From assembly GCA_903895725.1 (NCBI GenBank), contig CAITUV010000047.1, forward strand, positions 62,001 through 126,000: a DNA stretch of 64,000 nt, in the 5' to 3' direction. The translations under genes and the position numbers were made by a program. This DNA comes from an uncultured Myxococcales bacterium (GTDB lineage: Bacteria; Myxococcota_A; UBA9042; CAIXZC01). Each line of letters opens with the position of its first letter. Position 1 is the stretch's first letter. Below are positions 1 through 7,609 of the stretch, piece after piece. The notes beneath the pieces were generated by a model. That model ran no database searches. It was not told where the DNA came from and saw nothing but the letters and a program-made list of their open reading frames with translations.

Positions 1-2259
1 CAGGGCAACGGTGGCTACCAGGTTCACCCAGAGGATCTGGACGGGGAGGATGGGCATGGTCGGCTGGCCGCCGCTGATGGGGAAGAACATGACGGCTGCG
101 AGGATGATCAGGGCCTCTCCCAGATTGGTCGGGAGAACGAATACCAGCGACTTGGTCAGGTTGTCGAAGACCCGGCGGCCTTCCTCGACCGCAGAGACGA
201 TGCTGGCGAAGTTGTCGTCGGTAAGGACCATGTCCGATGCCTGCCTGGATACTGCGGTCCCGGTGATCCCCATGGCCACCCCGATGTCCGCCCGCTTCAG
301 AGCAGGGGCGTCGTTGACGCCGTCGCCGGTCATGGCCACGACATTGCCCTTCTGCTGCAGGGCGCTCACGAGGCGCAGCTTGTGCTCAGGGCTCACGCGG
401 GCAAACACATCGGCCGATGTGGCAGTCTGCAGGAGCTCGTCGTCCGACATGCGGCTGAGCTGAGCCCCCGTCACCACACCCCCGCCCGCATCGAGCCCGA
501 GCTGCCGGCCGATGGCACTGGCGGTCGCTGCGTGGTCTCCCGTAATCATCTTGACCCGGATACCCGCCCGCTTGCATTCATCGACCGCAGCGATGGCCTC
601 CGGCCTTGGGGGATCGGACATCCCCTGGAGTCCCAGCAGCCGGAACCCGTCCTGCAGGTGCTCGGGCCCAAGCTCCTCGATGGGCTGCTCGGCCACCTTC
701 GACGCCATGGCGAGAACGCGCAGCCCCGATGCGGCCAGCGTCTCCAGTGCCGCCTGGAGCCCGGCAGCGCTGGCAAGAGCTCCACCCGCATGGAGGCCGC
801 AGGCCGCAAACACGACTTCAGGAGCCCCCTTGAGCAGAATCAGCTGGCTCCCATCCGGGCCCCGGTGCAGCGTGCCCATCATCTGTCGCTCGGACTCGAA
901 CGGTACCGAGTCGATCCGGGGCCACTCAGCGTGAAGCTGCTCCTCGGTCAACCCCAGCTTGCGGGCCGCAACGGTCAATGCGACCTCCGTCGGATCCCCC
1001 TCGGCCACCCACCGCTCGGCAGCCGACCGGCGCAGCGCCGAGTCGTTGCAGAGCGCCCCCGCCCGGACGAGCTCCAGAACATCCCGGGGAGGTGGCACCA
1101 CCTCGCCCTCTTCGTTCTCCAACCGCCCCACCGGCTCATAGCCCGCACCCGAGAGCTGGTAGCTGCCCCCCGGAGTCCAGAGCGCCTTCACGGTCATCTC
1201 GTTCCGCGTCAGGGTGCCCGTCTTGTCGGAGCAGATTACCGTGGTGCTGCCGAGGGTCTCAACCGCAGGCAGGCTGCGGATGATCACGCGTCGCCTGGCC
1301 ATCCTCCGGACGCCGATGGCCAGAGCGATCGTGATGATCGCGGGAAGCCCCTCCGGGATCGCTGCCACGGCAAGCGAGATGGCCGCTACGGTTGCGTCCG
1401 CCATGGCGTAGCCGCGTGCCCAGCCGATCCCCAGGAGAAAGGCCGTGACCGCCAGGATGACGACGGTCAGCCACAGGCTCACCTTGGCCATGGACCGCGT
1501 CAGGGGGGTCGTCAGGGCCTCGGTCTGGCGCAGCAGCGCCGAGATCCGACCGAGCTCCGTGTCCGGCCCGGTTGCGACCGCCACGCCGACACCGGTTCCG
1601 AAAGTCACCATGGTTCCGCCATACGACATGCACGAGCGGTCCCCGAGGCCGGCGTCCTCCGGGACGGCCTTGACCTGCTTTGCGGCCGGGACCGCCTCGC
1701 CCGTGAGCGCGGACTCGTCGACCTGGAGGTTCTTCACGGACAGGAGTCGGATGTCGGCAGGGACCCTGTCTCCCGACTGGATGAGCACGACGTCTCCTGG
1801 AACCACCTCTGCGGCCGGCACCTGGCCAGCCCGTCCGCTTCGGCGCACCGTCGCGACGTCGGGTGTCATCTGCCCCAGCGCCGTGATCGCCTCCAGCGCC
1901 CGGTATTCCTGGATGAACCCGATGAGGGCATTGAGCACCACGACCCCCAGCACGACGGCACCATCCGTCACCTTGCCCAGCAACAAGGCAATGGCCCCGG
2001 AGCCCAGCAGGACGAAGAGCAGCGGGCTGTTGAGCTGCCTCCACAGGAGCTGGAGCGGTCCATCCGGCCGGGCCACGGCAATGGCGTTGGGACCGTGGGA
2101 GCGCAGACGTTCACCTGCTTCCCCCTCATCCAGCCCGCCAGCCGAGGCTCCCAGGATCTCGAGTGACTGCTCGGCCTCCACGGCATGCCAGCTCCGGGCC
2201 GGCGAACGACTGCCCGCTTCCCCCAGTGTCAACCGAGATTCGGATCTTCCCAGGCTCAT
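1..2259 (-). CDS. P2-type cation-transporting ATPase (3' end outside window)
   Basis: This is a membrane pump that couples ATP hydrolysis to cation transport. Reading the minus strand from ATG at 2259 gives 753 codons with the P-type landmarks in order: a TGEAVP actuator motif near residue 185, a PEGLP motif in the fourth membrane segment, the DKTGTLT phosphorylation site near residue 345, KGAP near residue 478, and GDGVNDAP near residue 648. The frame is still open at base 1, in the fifth/sixth membrane-segment region (QILWVNLV), so about the last fifth is missing. The start follows GGAGG with a 7-base gap. PEGLP and the overall layout match the P2 (Ca2+-like) group rather than heavy-metal P1B pumps: there is no CPC motif and no N-terminal metal domain. 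The ion could be Ca2+, Mn2+ or a monovalent cation. It is divergent from an NhaR-like regulator, which might hint at Na+ or pH stress, but that is inference. Confidence 0.93.
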   Translation of the reverse strand, partial: MSLGRSESRLTLGEAGSRSPARSWHAVEAEQSLEILGASAGGLDEGEAGERLRSHGPNAIAVARPDGPLQLLWRQLNSPLLFVLLGSGAIALLLGKVTDGAVVLGVVVLNALIGFIQEYRALEAITALGQMTPDVATVRRSGRAGQVPAAEVVPGDVVLIQSGDRVPADIRLLSVKNLQVDESALTGEAVPAAKQVKAVPEDAGLGDRSCMSYGGTMVTFGTGVGVAVATGPDTELGRISALLRQTEALTTPLTRSMAKVSLWLTVVILAVTAFLLGIGWARGYAMADATVAAISLAVAAIPEGLPAIITIALAIGVRRMARRRVIIRSLPAVETLGSTTVICSDKTGTLTRNEMTVKALWTPGGSYQLSGAGYEPVGRLENEEGEVVPPPRDVLELVRAGALCNDSALRRSAAERWVAEGDPTEVALTVAARKLGLTEEQLHAEWPRIDSVPFESERQMMGTLHRGPDGSQLILLKGAPEVVFAACGLHAGGALASAAGLQAALETLAASGLRVLAMASKVAEQPIEELGPEHLQDGFRLLGLQGMSDPPRPEAIAAVDECKRAGIRVKMITGDHAATASAIGRQLGLDAGGGVVTGAQLSRMSDDELLQTATSADVFARVSPEHKLRLVSALQQKGNVVAMTGDGVNDAPALKRADIGVAMGITGTAVSRQASDMVLTDDNFASIVSAVEEGRRVFDNLTKSLVFVLPTNLGEALIILAAVMFFPISGGQPTMPILPVQILWVNLVATVAL

Positions 2260-2302
2260 GACCTGCCCTCCCCGAAGGCGCTCCCGCTCACCCCTGACGA
2301 GC

Positions 2303-2331
2303 AAAATAGGTGGCTGGCGTACCTTCGACAA
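2303..2331 (-). promoter_or_regulatory. sigma70-like promoter for the P-type ATPase
   Basis: On the minus strand TTGTCG (2331-2326) and TATTTT (2308-2303) are separated by exactly 17 bases. The predicted transcript start is about 35 bases ahead of the ATPase ATG at 2259, leaving room for its GGAGG site. Confidence 0.5.
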
Positions 2332-2346
2332 GAAGAAAAATCCGTC

Positions 2347-2375
2347 TTGACACTTCGACCTGGCCGAAGTAATTC
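2347..2375 (+). promoter_or_regulatory. candidate promoter for the NhaR-like regulator, possibly leaderless
   Basis: A perfect TTGACA lies at 2347-2352. Seventeen bases later is a weak -10 candidate, TAATTC (2370-2375). Transcription from here would begin at about 2382-2384, on or next to the ATG at 2384, and no Shine-Dalgarno sequence precedes that ATG. A leaderless mRNA is therefore plausible, though the -10 match is poor. Confidence 0.4.
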
Positions 2376-2376
2376 T

Positions 2377-2392
2377 CCAGGTCATGACCTGG
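2377..2392. promoter_or_regulatory. perfect 16-bp palindrome over the regulator start codon
   Basis: CCAGGTCATGACCTGG is a perfect inverted repeat whose centre contains the ATG at 2384-2386. An ACCTGG half-site also occurs 19 bases upstream (2358-2363). Its position over the start region of a LysR-type gene suggests an autoregulatory operator. Part of the sequence also encodes the first residues, so chance cannot be excluded. Confidence 0.4.
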
Positions 2393-3355
2393 CTCAACTA
2401 CCATCACCTTCTCTATTTCTGGACCGTGGCCCGCGAGGGCAGCCTGGCCCGGGCGAGCGCCGAGCTCCTCCTGGCTCAGTCCACGGTGAGCAAGCAGGTG
2501 CACCAGCTGGAGGAGGCCCTCGGGCACCCGCTGCTCGCCCGGAGTGGCCGCAGGCTCACGCTGACCGACAGCGGACGGGTCGTGTTCCGGTATGCGGAAG
2601 AGATCTTCGGTCTCGGCCGCGAGATGTTCGACACGTTGAGGGACATGCCCTCGGGCACGCCCATGCAGGTCTCCATCGGAATTGCGGACGTCGTTCCCAA
2701 GCTGTTGGCGGAGCGCGTGCTCGCCCCGTCACTTCTCCTTCCCGAGCCCGCAAGGCTCGTGTGCCGGGAGGGCAAGCCGCCCCGCCTGCTGGCCGATCTT
2801 TCACTTCACGAGCTGGACATGGTCCTCTCCGATGCTCCAGCGCCCCCCGACGTCCGGGGCAAGGCCTTCAGCCACCTGCTCATCGAGTCGGATGTCACGT
2901 TCTTCGGAAGCCGCCAGTTGGCCCGCAAGTACCGCCGGGGCTTTCCCGGCTCGATGGCCGAGGCCCCCATGCTGCTGCCCACTGAGAATACCGTGCTGAG
3001 GCGCTCCATCGACCGGTGGCTCGACTCCATCGGCGTGCGGCCCAACATTGTCGGTGAATTCGAGGACACGGCTCTCCTGGCCGTCTTCGGACTGCGTGGA
3101 GCGGGACTCTTTCCCTCCTCCTCGGTCGTCGCGGCCGAGGTCGAATCCCAGTACCGCGTCGAAGCGGTCGGACGGGTACCCGAGCTCCGTGAGCAGCTCT
3201 ACGCCATTACCGTGGAGCGACGCATCAAGCACCCGACGGCCATGCTGATCTGTGAAACCGCCCGGACGCTCAATCTCCATCCACAGACGCCAACTGGAAA
3301 GCGAAACGGCTCTACCGCAGCCCCTGCCAGGCGAACCAGGCTCCCACGAGGATGA
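2384..3355 (+). CDS. nhaR: LysR-family regulator, NhaR-like
   Basis: This is a DNA-binding transcription factor of 323 residues. The N-terminal helix-turn-helix (about residues 4-62) begins NYHHLLYFWTVAREGS, which is the distinctive opening of NhaR, the activator of the E. coli Na+/H+ antiporter gene nhaA. The usual LysR effector-binding domain follows. The C-terminus is about 20 residues longer than usual, ending in an Arg/Ala/Thr-rich tail encoded antisense to the end of the convergent ccdA-like gene (44-bp overlap, 3312-3355). The start is fixed by the family N-terminus, since no Shine-Dalgarno is visible. The neighbour across the divergent promoter is a P-type cation ATPase, a reasonable target. 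No nhaA gene is visible in the window. Confidence 0.85.
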   Translation: MTWLNYHHLLYFWTVAREGSLARASAELLLAQSTVSKQVHQLEEALGHPLLARSGRRLTLTDSGRVVFRYAEEIFGLGREMFDTLRDMPSGTPMQVSIGIADVVPKLLAERVLAPSLLLPEPARLVCREGKPPRLLADLSLHELDMVLSDAPAPPDVRGKAFSHLLIESDVTFFGSRQLARKYRRGFPGSMAEAPMLLPTENTVLRRSIDRWLDSIGVRPNIVGEFEDTALLAVFGLRGAGLFPSSSVVAAEVESQYRVEAVGRVPELREQLYAITVERRIKHPTAMLICETARTLNLHPQTPTGKRNGSTAAPARRTRLPRG

Positions 3356-4016
3356 TGACAATCCCTGCGCCCCGCCGAAGCCACTCGGTCACGCGCCCGA
3401 GGTTCCGGGAGGCAACGAGCGCCTGCGCTGCCCCGATGGACGTGCCGGCAACCAGGATCAAGACGCTGTGGCCCAGGCCGTAGACCAGCAGGAGCAGCCC
3501 CCCGTAGGGGACGGACGCGTTGGCCCCCGCCAGGTAGGTCAGGAGCACGACGAGGATCGGAGCGGCACACGGGGCGGAGACGAAGCCGAAGAGGAGGCCG
3601 AGCAACAGGGCTCCCAGAGCCCCCCTCGTCTTGGGCTGGAACCGCACGATGGCCGGGATGGGGATCTGGATCAGCCCCGCCAGGTGCAACCCCATGGCCA
3701 GGCAGACTGCTGCCACGACCCAGTTCCACACCGACGACACGTTGCCGTACATGCTGCCGGCCAAGGCAGCCAGCATGCCCAGCGCCGTAAAGGTGGCCGA
3801 CAGGCCCAGGATGAACAGCAGCGAGTAGGCAAGCGCCCGGGCAACGCTTGAACGTCCCTGATCCTGGCCCGCGACAAACCCCATCATCAGGGGGATCATC
3901 GCCAGCACGCACGGATTCGACGCTGTCAGCAAGCCTCCGACGAAGACCGCCACGACGGCCAGCCACGGGTTCGTCTGGATGTAGTCTCCGGCCTGGCCGA
4001 CGAAGGTCTCAAGCAT
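3312..4016 (-). CDS. ccdA: CcdA/DsbD-type membrane electron-transfer protein
   Basis: This is a 234-residue polytopic membrane protein that moves reducing equivalents from cytoplasmic thioredoxin to periplasmic thiol proteins. Six hydrophobic segments can be seen. The two conserved cysteines of the family are present: NPCVLAMIP in the first segment (about residue 38) and SAPCAAP in the fourth (about residue 148). The chosen ATG overlaps the stop of the thioredoxin gene by 8 bases (ATGCTTGA). A longer reading from 4055 would run through the thioredoxin C-terminus and adds no family sequence. It is the last gene of the ArsR-controlled operon, so it probably serves the redox proteins encoded just upstream rather than cytochrome c maturation. 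Its 3' end overlaps the convergent regulator gene. Confidence 0.88.
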   Translation of the reverse strand: MLETFVGQAGDYIQTNPWLAVVAVFVGGLLTASNPCVLAMIPLMMGFVAGQDQGRSSVARALAYSLLFILGLSATFTALGMLAALAGSMYGNVSSVWNWVVAAVCLAMGLHLAGLIQIPIPAIVRFQPKTRGALGALLLGLLFGFVSAPCAAPILVVLLTYLAGANASVPYGGLLLLVYGLGHSVLILVAGTSIGAAQALVASRNLGRVTEWLRRGAGIVIILVGAWFAWQGLR

Positions 4017-4266
4017 GCTGGCCTCCAGCACCGGCAGCCGTGAGGAGCGCAGCACAGTCCTTGGCCGAGAGCACCTTGCCGCTGCTGACTACCTTGCCGT
4101 CGATGAGGACGCAGGGAGTCAGCATGACCCCCCGCTTCATGATCTCGTCGATCCGCTCGACCTTCACGACTTCGGCCTCGACGCCCGTAGCCCGGAGGGC
4201 CTCCATCACCTCGTCCACCTGCTTCCTGCACTTCATGCAACCCGTGCCGAGAACTTCGATCCGCAT
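4009..4266 (-). CDS. small thioredoxin-like protein with CMKC active site
   Basis: This is an 85-residue cytoplasmic thioredoxin-fold protein of the 'small redox-active disulfide protein 2' type. The redox motif GTGCMKCRK is at residues 7-15. The cis-proline loop reads TPCVLI near residue 50, with an extra cysteine directly after the proline. ATG at 4266 is preceded by GGAGGAGACC, a strong ribosome site; the TTG 12 bases further upstream lies inside that site and is unlikely to be used. It sits 12 bases after the permease gene and overlaps the ccdA-like gene by 8 bases. Proteins of this kind often accompany ArsP/YraQ-type permeases in arsenic operons, and it could be the cytoplasmic electron donor for the CcdA protein. 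Confidence 0.85.
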   Translation of the reverse strand: MRIEVLGTGCMKCRKQVDEVMEALRATGVEAEVVKVERIDEIMKRGVMLTPCVLIDGKVVSSGKVLSAKDCAALLTAAGAGGQHA

Positions 4267-4278
4267 GGTCTCCTCCAA

Positions 4279-5574
4279 TCAAGCAAACGCACCGAACACG
4301 TAGCCGACGACGGTCGACATCCCCACGGTCAACGCACAGAAGACGAACGTCTTCTTCCAGCCGATGATCTTGTGGATTACCAGGATGCTGGGAACCGAGA
4401 GCGCTGGGCCGGCCAGCAGGAGCGCAAGCGCCGGCCCCTTTCCCATGCCCAGCCGCATGAGCATCTCGACAATCGGGATCTCGGTCAGCGTGGCAAAGTA
4501 CCAGAGCATCCCCGCGAACGACGCAATCAGATTCGAGGCAAAGCCCTCCCCCCCGACCCACTGGGCGACCACCGTTTCCGGAAGGAGCCCGCCGACAAAC
4601 CCTGTAACGAACACCCCCCCGAACAGCAGCGGGACGATGAGCAGCCCGAAATCCCAAGTGGACTGCATCCACTCCTTGAGCTCGTCCTTCGTGAACCAGC
4701 GCCAGGTCATCACCAGGACCAGCAGCCCCATGAGCCCGGCCAGGTACCACTTCAGCTGGAAGACCTGGTTGGTGAACGTGTCGGGAAGCTCGACCGAGGC
4801 AACGTCCGTGCGGGCGATGCGATGGACCTCAGCGCCCAGGCGACCGTCCGCCTGGTACTCCTGGATGTCGATGTCGTCCTGCGTCGAGTACCGGATGTTC
4901 GCCTCAACGGTTGTTCCGTCCTTCAGGTGCAGCGTCACGTCATTGGTGTTGTACCAGTCCGAGAAGACCAGGAAGAGAATCATCGCCAGGAAGAACAGCG
5001 AAGTCTTCCACAGCGGCCGCCCGGCCGGAGTCTCCAGCATCGGAGCCGCTTCGAAACGCTGCCGCTCGCTCCGCCGGAAGATCCCGGCCATGAGCAGGCC
5101 GATGATCACGGCAAATGCGATGGCCCCCACCGCCCGCGCAACGCCGATGTCCGCCCCCAGCACCCGGCCCGACAGGAAGACGGCCATGACGTTGATGGCC
5201 GGACCGGAGTAAAGGAATGCACTGGCCGGTCCGAGCCCGGCGCCGGCACCGTAGATCCCCGCAAACATGGGCAGCACGCTGCACGAGCAGACGGCAAGCA
5301 CCACGCCTGCCACCGAGGCAACGGCATAGGCCTTGACCGGGTTGGCACCGGCACCGAGGTGACGCATCACCGACGCCTGGGACAGGAAGGTCGATATGGC
5401 CCCTGCGATGAACATTGCCGGTACGACGCAGGCCAGCGTGTGGTGCACCGCGTACCACTGGAGCAGGCGGAATGCCTCCAGGATGGACTGCTGCACCTTG
5501 GGATTCCCCAACGGGAGGAAATAGGCCACCAGGAAGATGCCGGCCAGCCACGCAAACTTCTTCCAGTCCTTCAC
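4279..5574 (-). CDS. ArsP/YraQ-type permease with a large extramembrane insert
   Basis: This is a 431-residue inner-membrane permease of the DUF318/UPF0718 family that includes ArsP, an exporter of trivalent organoarsenicals. The family signature CSCSVLPMF is near residue 96, followed by SGPAINVMA. The second half carries the mirrored signature (LTEIPIVEML and AGPALSVPSI). Between the halves, residues about 207-280 form a polar insert rich in Asp, Thr and Val that is not membrane-like. It probably folds outside the membrane and is not something I associate with the core family. The start follows GGAGGCAAC, and the next gene begins 12 bases after its stop. Membership of the ArsR-controlled operon supports an arsenical substrate, but the substrate cannot be read from sequence. 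Confidence 0.85.
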   Translation of the reverse strand: MKDWKKFAWLAGIFLVAYFLPLGNPKVQQSILEAFRLLQWYAVHHTLACVVPAMFIAGAISTFLSQASVMRHLGAGANPVKAYAVASVAGVVLAVCSCSVLPMFAGIYGAGAGLGPASAFLYSGPAINVMAVFLSGRVLGADIGVARAVGAIAFAVIIGLLMAGIFRRSERQRFEAAPMLETPAGRPLWKTSLFFLAMILFLVFSDWYNTNDVTLHLKDGTTVEANIRYSTQDDIDIQEYQADGRLGAEVHRIARTDVASVELPDTFTNQVFQLKWYLAGLMGLLVLVMTWRWFTKDELKEWMQSTWDFGLLIVPLLFGGVFVTGFVGGLLPETVVAQWVGGEGFASNLIASFAGMLWYFATLTEIPIVEMLMRLGMGKGPALALLLAGPALSVPSILVIHKIIGWKKTFVFCALTVGMSTVVGYVFGAFA

Positions 5575-5583
5575 GTTGCCTCC

Positions 5584-5874
5584 TCACTCTCCGTCGAGCC
5601 AGAACCGGCACAGCCCGAAACTGCCGAAATGGAACTCGATACGTCCCCGGGTATCGGCCTCACCCAGCGCGCTCGAGCTCACGTGCACCCGGAGGCCCTC
5701 GTCCTCGAAGACCTCGTAGCGGTCCTCGTCCTCGGGAGACTTCAGCGACCCGACCGGGCCGCTCGCCACCCGTCATCAGCCGAGAACGTAGGGCTGCACC
5801 TGGATCGTGAGCATCCCCCCGCACTGTCGGACCTGCTCAGCGAGGGCCTCGGGGACCAGACGAATCCGCCTCAT
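5584..5874 (-). CDS. candidate Sec-Sec selenoprotein, HesB-like CC/Se motif family
   Basis: ATG at 5874 follows GGAGGACGAC, 12 bases after the stop of the lipoprotein gene. The frame runs 96 codons to TGA at 5584-5586 but contains two consecutive TGA codons at 5778-5776 and 5775-5773 (codons 33 and 34). The N-terminal half (PEALAEQVRQCGGMLTI) and the part after the UGAs (KSPEDEDRYEVFEDEG, then a GLRVHV strand and an LCRFWLDG ending) look like one continuous member of the small HesB-related family known as CC/Se motif (seleno)proteins, which carry Cys-Cys or a Sec-containing pair at this position. A SECIS-like hairpin follows directly. The downstream part alone would need a GTG at 5769 with no ribosome site. 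Predicted role: a cytoplasmic redox or metalloid-binding protein in the arsenic operon. The alternative is a split pseudogene. The family match is from memory of motifs, not a search. Confidence 0.7.
5744..5763 (-). promoter_or_regulatory. candidate bacterial SECIS hairpin
   Basis: On the minus strand AGCGGCCC (5763-5756) pairs with GGGTCGCT (5751-5744) through 8 base pairs, one of them G-U, around a GGUC loop. The loop begins 17 bases after the second UGA and 20 after the first. It has G in both leading positions, which matches the published rules for bacterial SECIS elements (loop 16-37 bases from UGA, G among the first two loop bases). GGUC also occurs within the apical loop of the E. coli fdhF element. 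Confidence 0.6.
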
Positions 5875-5886
5875 GTCGTCCTCCGC

Positions 5887-6474
5887 TCAATGCAGGATCT
5901 TGTCGACCTGCTCACGAGACACTTCCCCCTGGACCATCTCCAGGAGGTTCTCCTGGTGGTCGAAAAAGTAGATGCCCGGCGTCACCATCAGCGCTTCGAG
6001 GTCCTTGTATGGAGCGGCGAGATCCGCCTGGGAATCCACGTGGATTACTTCCACCGGCGGCTTTGCCGCGACCCCGTCGATGGCCTGCTGGAGGTTGTTC
6101 CACGAGGTGTTCTGGCGATTCCGTGTGCACTCGCAGCACTCCTCCTGGTCGAGGAAGACGATCCGCTTGACCCTGCCTTCCGGGGCCTTCGGCTTGGCCT
6201 CAGGTGCTCCTGCGGCAGACGCTTCCGGACCACACTCCGCACCGCCGATGCAGGTCCCGGTGTTCTTTCCAGCCTCCGCAGTGGCCGCACCTCCTGCGCC
6301 TCTGTCCGCAGCTCCCCCCTCCGCCGGTTGCGCCTGTCCCGCCACGGCGGGTGCAGGCTGCCCGGCCCCCGCCCCTTCCGACTGCCGGGAACATGCGGGT
6401 AGGAGGAGCAGGAACGCCAGGGTCAGAATCATCACCGGAACATCCTGGAAATGAACCCTCGTCTCGAGCCTCAT
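5887..6474 (-). CDS. thioredoxin-like lipoprotein with CCEC motif
   Basis: This is a 195-residue lipoprotein. A hydrophobic signal ends in the lipobox LLPACS near residue 27. An Ala/Gly/Glu-rich linker follows, carrying the cysteine pair of CIGGAEC, and then a thioredoxin-fold domain from about residue 100. In that domain RIVFLDQEECCECTRNRQ replaces the classic WCxxC site with a CC-x-C cluster, and VTPGIYFFDHQENLLEM corresponds to the cis-proline strand. ATG at 6474 is preceded by GAGGTGCAGC; the TTG at 6486 lies inside that site. Anchored outside the cytoplasm, it is a natural partner for the CcdA protein of the same operon. Its substrate is unknown; thiol-bound arsenic or a seleno-intermediate would fit the context. 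Confidence 0.8.
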   Translation of the reverse strand: MRLETRVHFQDVPVMILTLAFLLLLPACSRQSEGAGAGQPAPAVAGQAQPAEGGAADRGAGGAATAEAGKNTGTCIGGAECGPEASAAGAPEAKPKAPEGRVKRIVFLDQEECCECTRNRQNTSWNNLQQAIDGVAAKPPVEVIHVDSQADLAAPYKDLEALMVTPGIYFFDHQENLLEMVQGEVSREQVDKILH

Positions 6475-6527
6475 GCTGCACCTCAACAGTCAGTCGTGGG
6501 CCGGAGATGGGCTCCGGCCGCCAATCC

Positions 6528-7592
6528 TCACGCCCGTGTGGGCGCTGCAAAGTACTTCTTCTTCAACCACAATGCGACGTTCACCAGCCCGATGAGCGCG
6601 GGCACCTCCACGAGGGGGCCGATGACCGCAGCAAAGGCCGCACCGTGGTGGATGGTGAAGGTCGCTACGGCGACGGCAATGGCCAGCTCGAAGTTGTTCG
6701 ACGCAGCCGTGAACGAGAGGGTCGCCGATTGCTCATAGCTGGCCCCGAAACGCTTGCTCAACCAGAACGACACCAGGAACATCACCACGAAGTAGATGAG
6801 CAGCGGGATCGCGATCCGCACCACGTCGAGAGGCAGGTCCACGATGGCCTTCCCCTTGAGGGAGAACATGACGACGATGGTGAAGAGCAGGGCCGAGAGC
6901 GTGATGGGGCTGATCTTCGGGATGAACTTCGTGTGGTACCACTCCTTGCTCCTGAACCTCAGCAGGGTGAACCGGGTGACGATGCCCGCGATGAACGGGA
7001 TGCCCAGGTAGATGAAGACGCTCTGGGCAATCTCCCCGATGGTGATGTCCACCTCCGTCCCCTTGAGGCCGAACCACGTCGGGACCACCGTGATGAAGAC
7101 CCACGCGTACACGGAGTAGAAGAGGACCTGGAAAACGGAGTTGAAAGCGACCAGCCCGGCACAGTACTCGGTGTCCCCCTTGGCCAGGTCGTTCCACACG
7201 ATGACCATGGCAATGCAGCGGGCAAGGCCGATCAGGATGAGGCCCACCATGTACTCCGGCTGGTCACGCAGGAAGAGCACCGCCAGACCGAACATGAGCA
7301 GGGGGCCGATGACCCAGTTCTGCACCAGCGACAACAGGAGCACGCGGCGGTTGCGGAAGACCGGCCCCAGTTCCTCGTACCGGACCTTGGCCAACGGCGG
7401 ATACATCATCAGGATGAGCCCGATGGCGATGGGCAGCGAGGTCGTCCCCACGTTGAAGCGGTTGAGGAAGGACTCGACACCCGGGAAGAGCCACCCCAAC
7501 AGCACGCCGCATCCCATGGCCAGGAAGATCCAGAGCGTCAGGTAGCGGTCGAGGAAAGAAAGGCTGCCGGCGACGGACTGCTCTTTGCTCAT
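6528..7592 (-). CDS. acr3: ACR3-family arsenite efflux transporter
   Basis: This is a 354-residue inner-membrane carrier that exports As(III) using the proton gradient. It has the ten-segment BART-fold hydrophobicity pattern and the ACR3 hallmark sequences: LIGLARCIAMVIVWN with the essential conserved cysteine near residue 125, and FTAASNNFELAIAVA near residue 300. Length is typical for the bacterial ACR3 group. ATG at 7592 is preceded by GGAGGG with a 7-base gap. Upstream in-frame sequence is antisense-like read-through of the arsR gene and is not part of the protein. It lies 17 bases after arsR and is the second gene of the operon. Confidence 0.96.
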   Translation of the reverse strand: MSKEQSVAGSLSFLDRYLTLWIFLAMGCGVLLGWLFPGVESFLNRFNVGTTSLPIAIGLILMMYPPLAKVRYEELGPVFRNRRVLLLSLVQNWVIGPLLMFGLAVLFLRDQPEYMVGLILIGLARCIAMVIVWNDLAKGDTEYCAGLVAFNSVFQVLFYSVYAWVFITVVPTWFGLKGTEVDITIGEIAQSVFIYLGIPFIAGIVTRFTLLRFRSKEWYHTKFIPKISPITLSALLFTIVVMFSLKGKAIVDLPLDVVRIAIPLLIYFVVMFLVSFWLSKRFGASYEQSATLSFTAASNNFELAIAVAVATFTIHHGAAFAAVIGPLVEVPALIGLVNVALWLKKKYFAAPTRA

Positions 7593-7609
7593 GCTCGTTC
7601 CCTCCGTTG

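Noticed and set aside
5584..5769. A separate 61-residue gene starting at GTG 5769
   Set aside because: There is no ribosome site before this GTG, and the protein reads as the second half of the HesB-like family whose first half lies in the same frame across the two UGAs.
4015..6402. A 795-codon open frame on the plus strand through the arsenic operon
   Set aside because: It is antisense to the permease, CC/Se and lipoprotein genes and has the same shadow composition with no recognisable protein.
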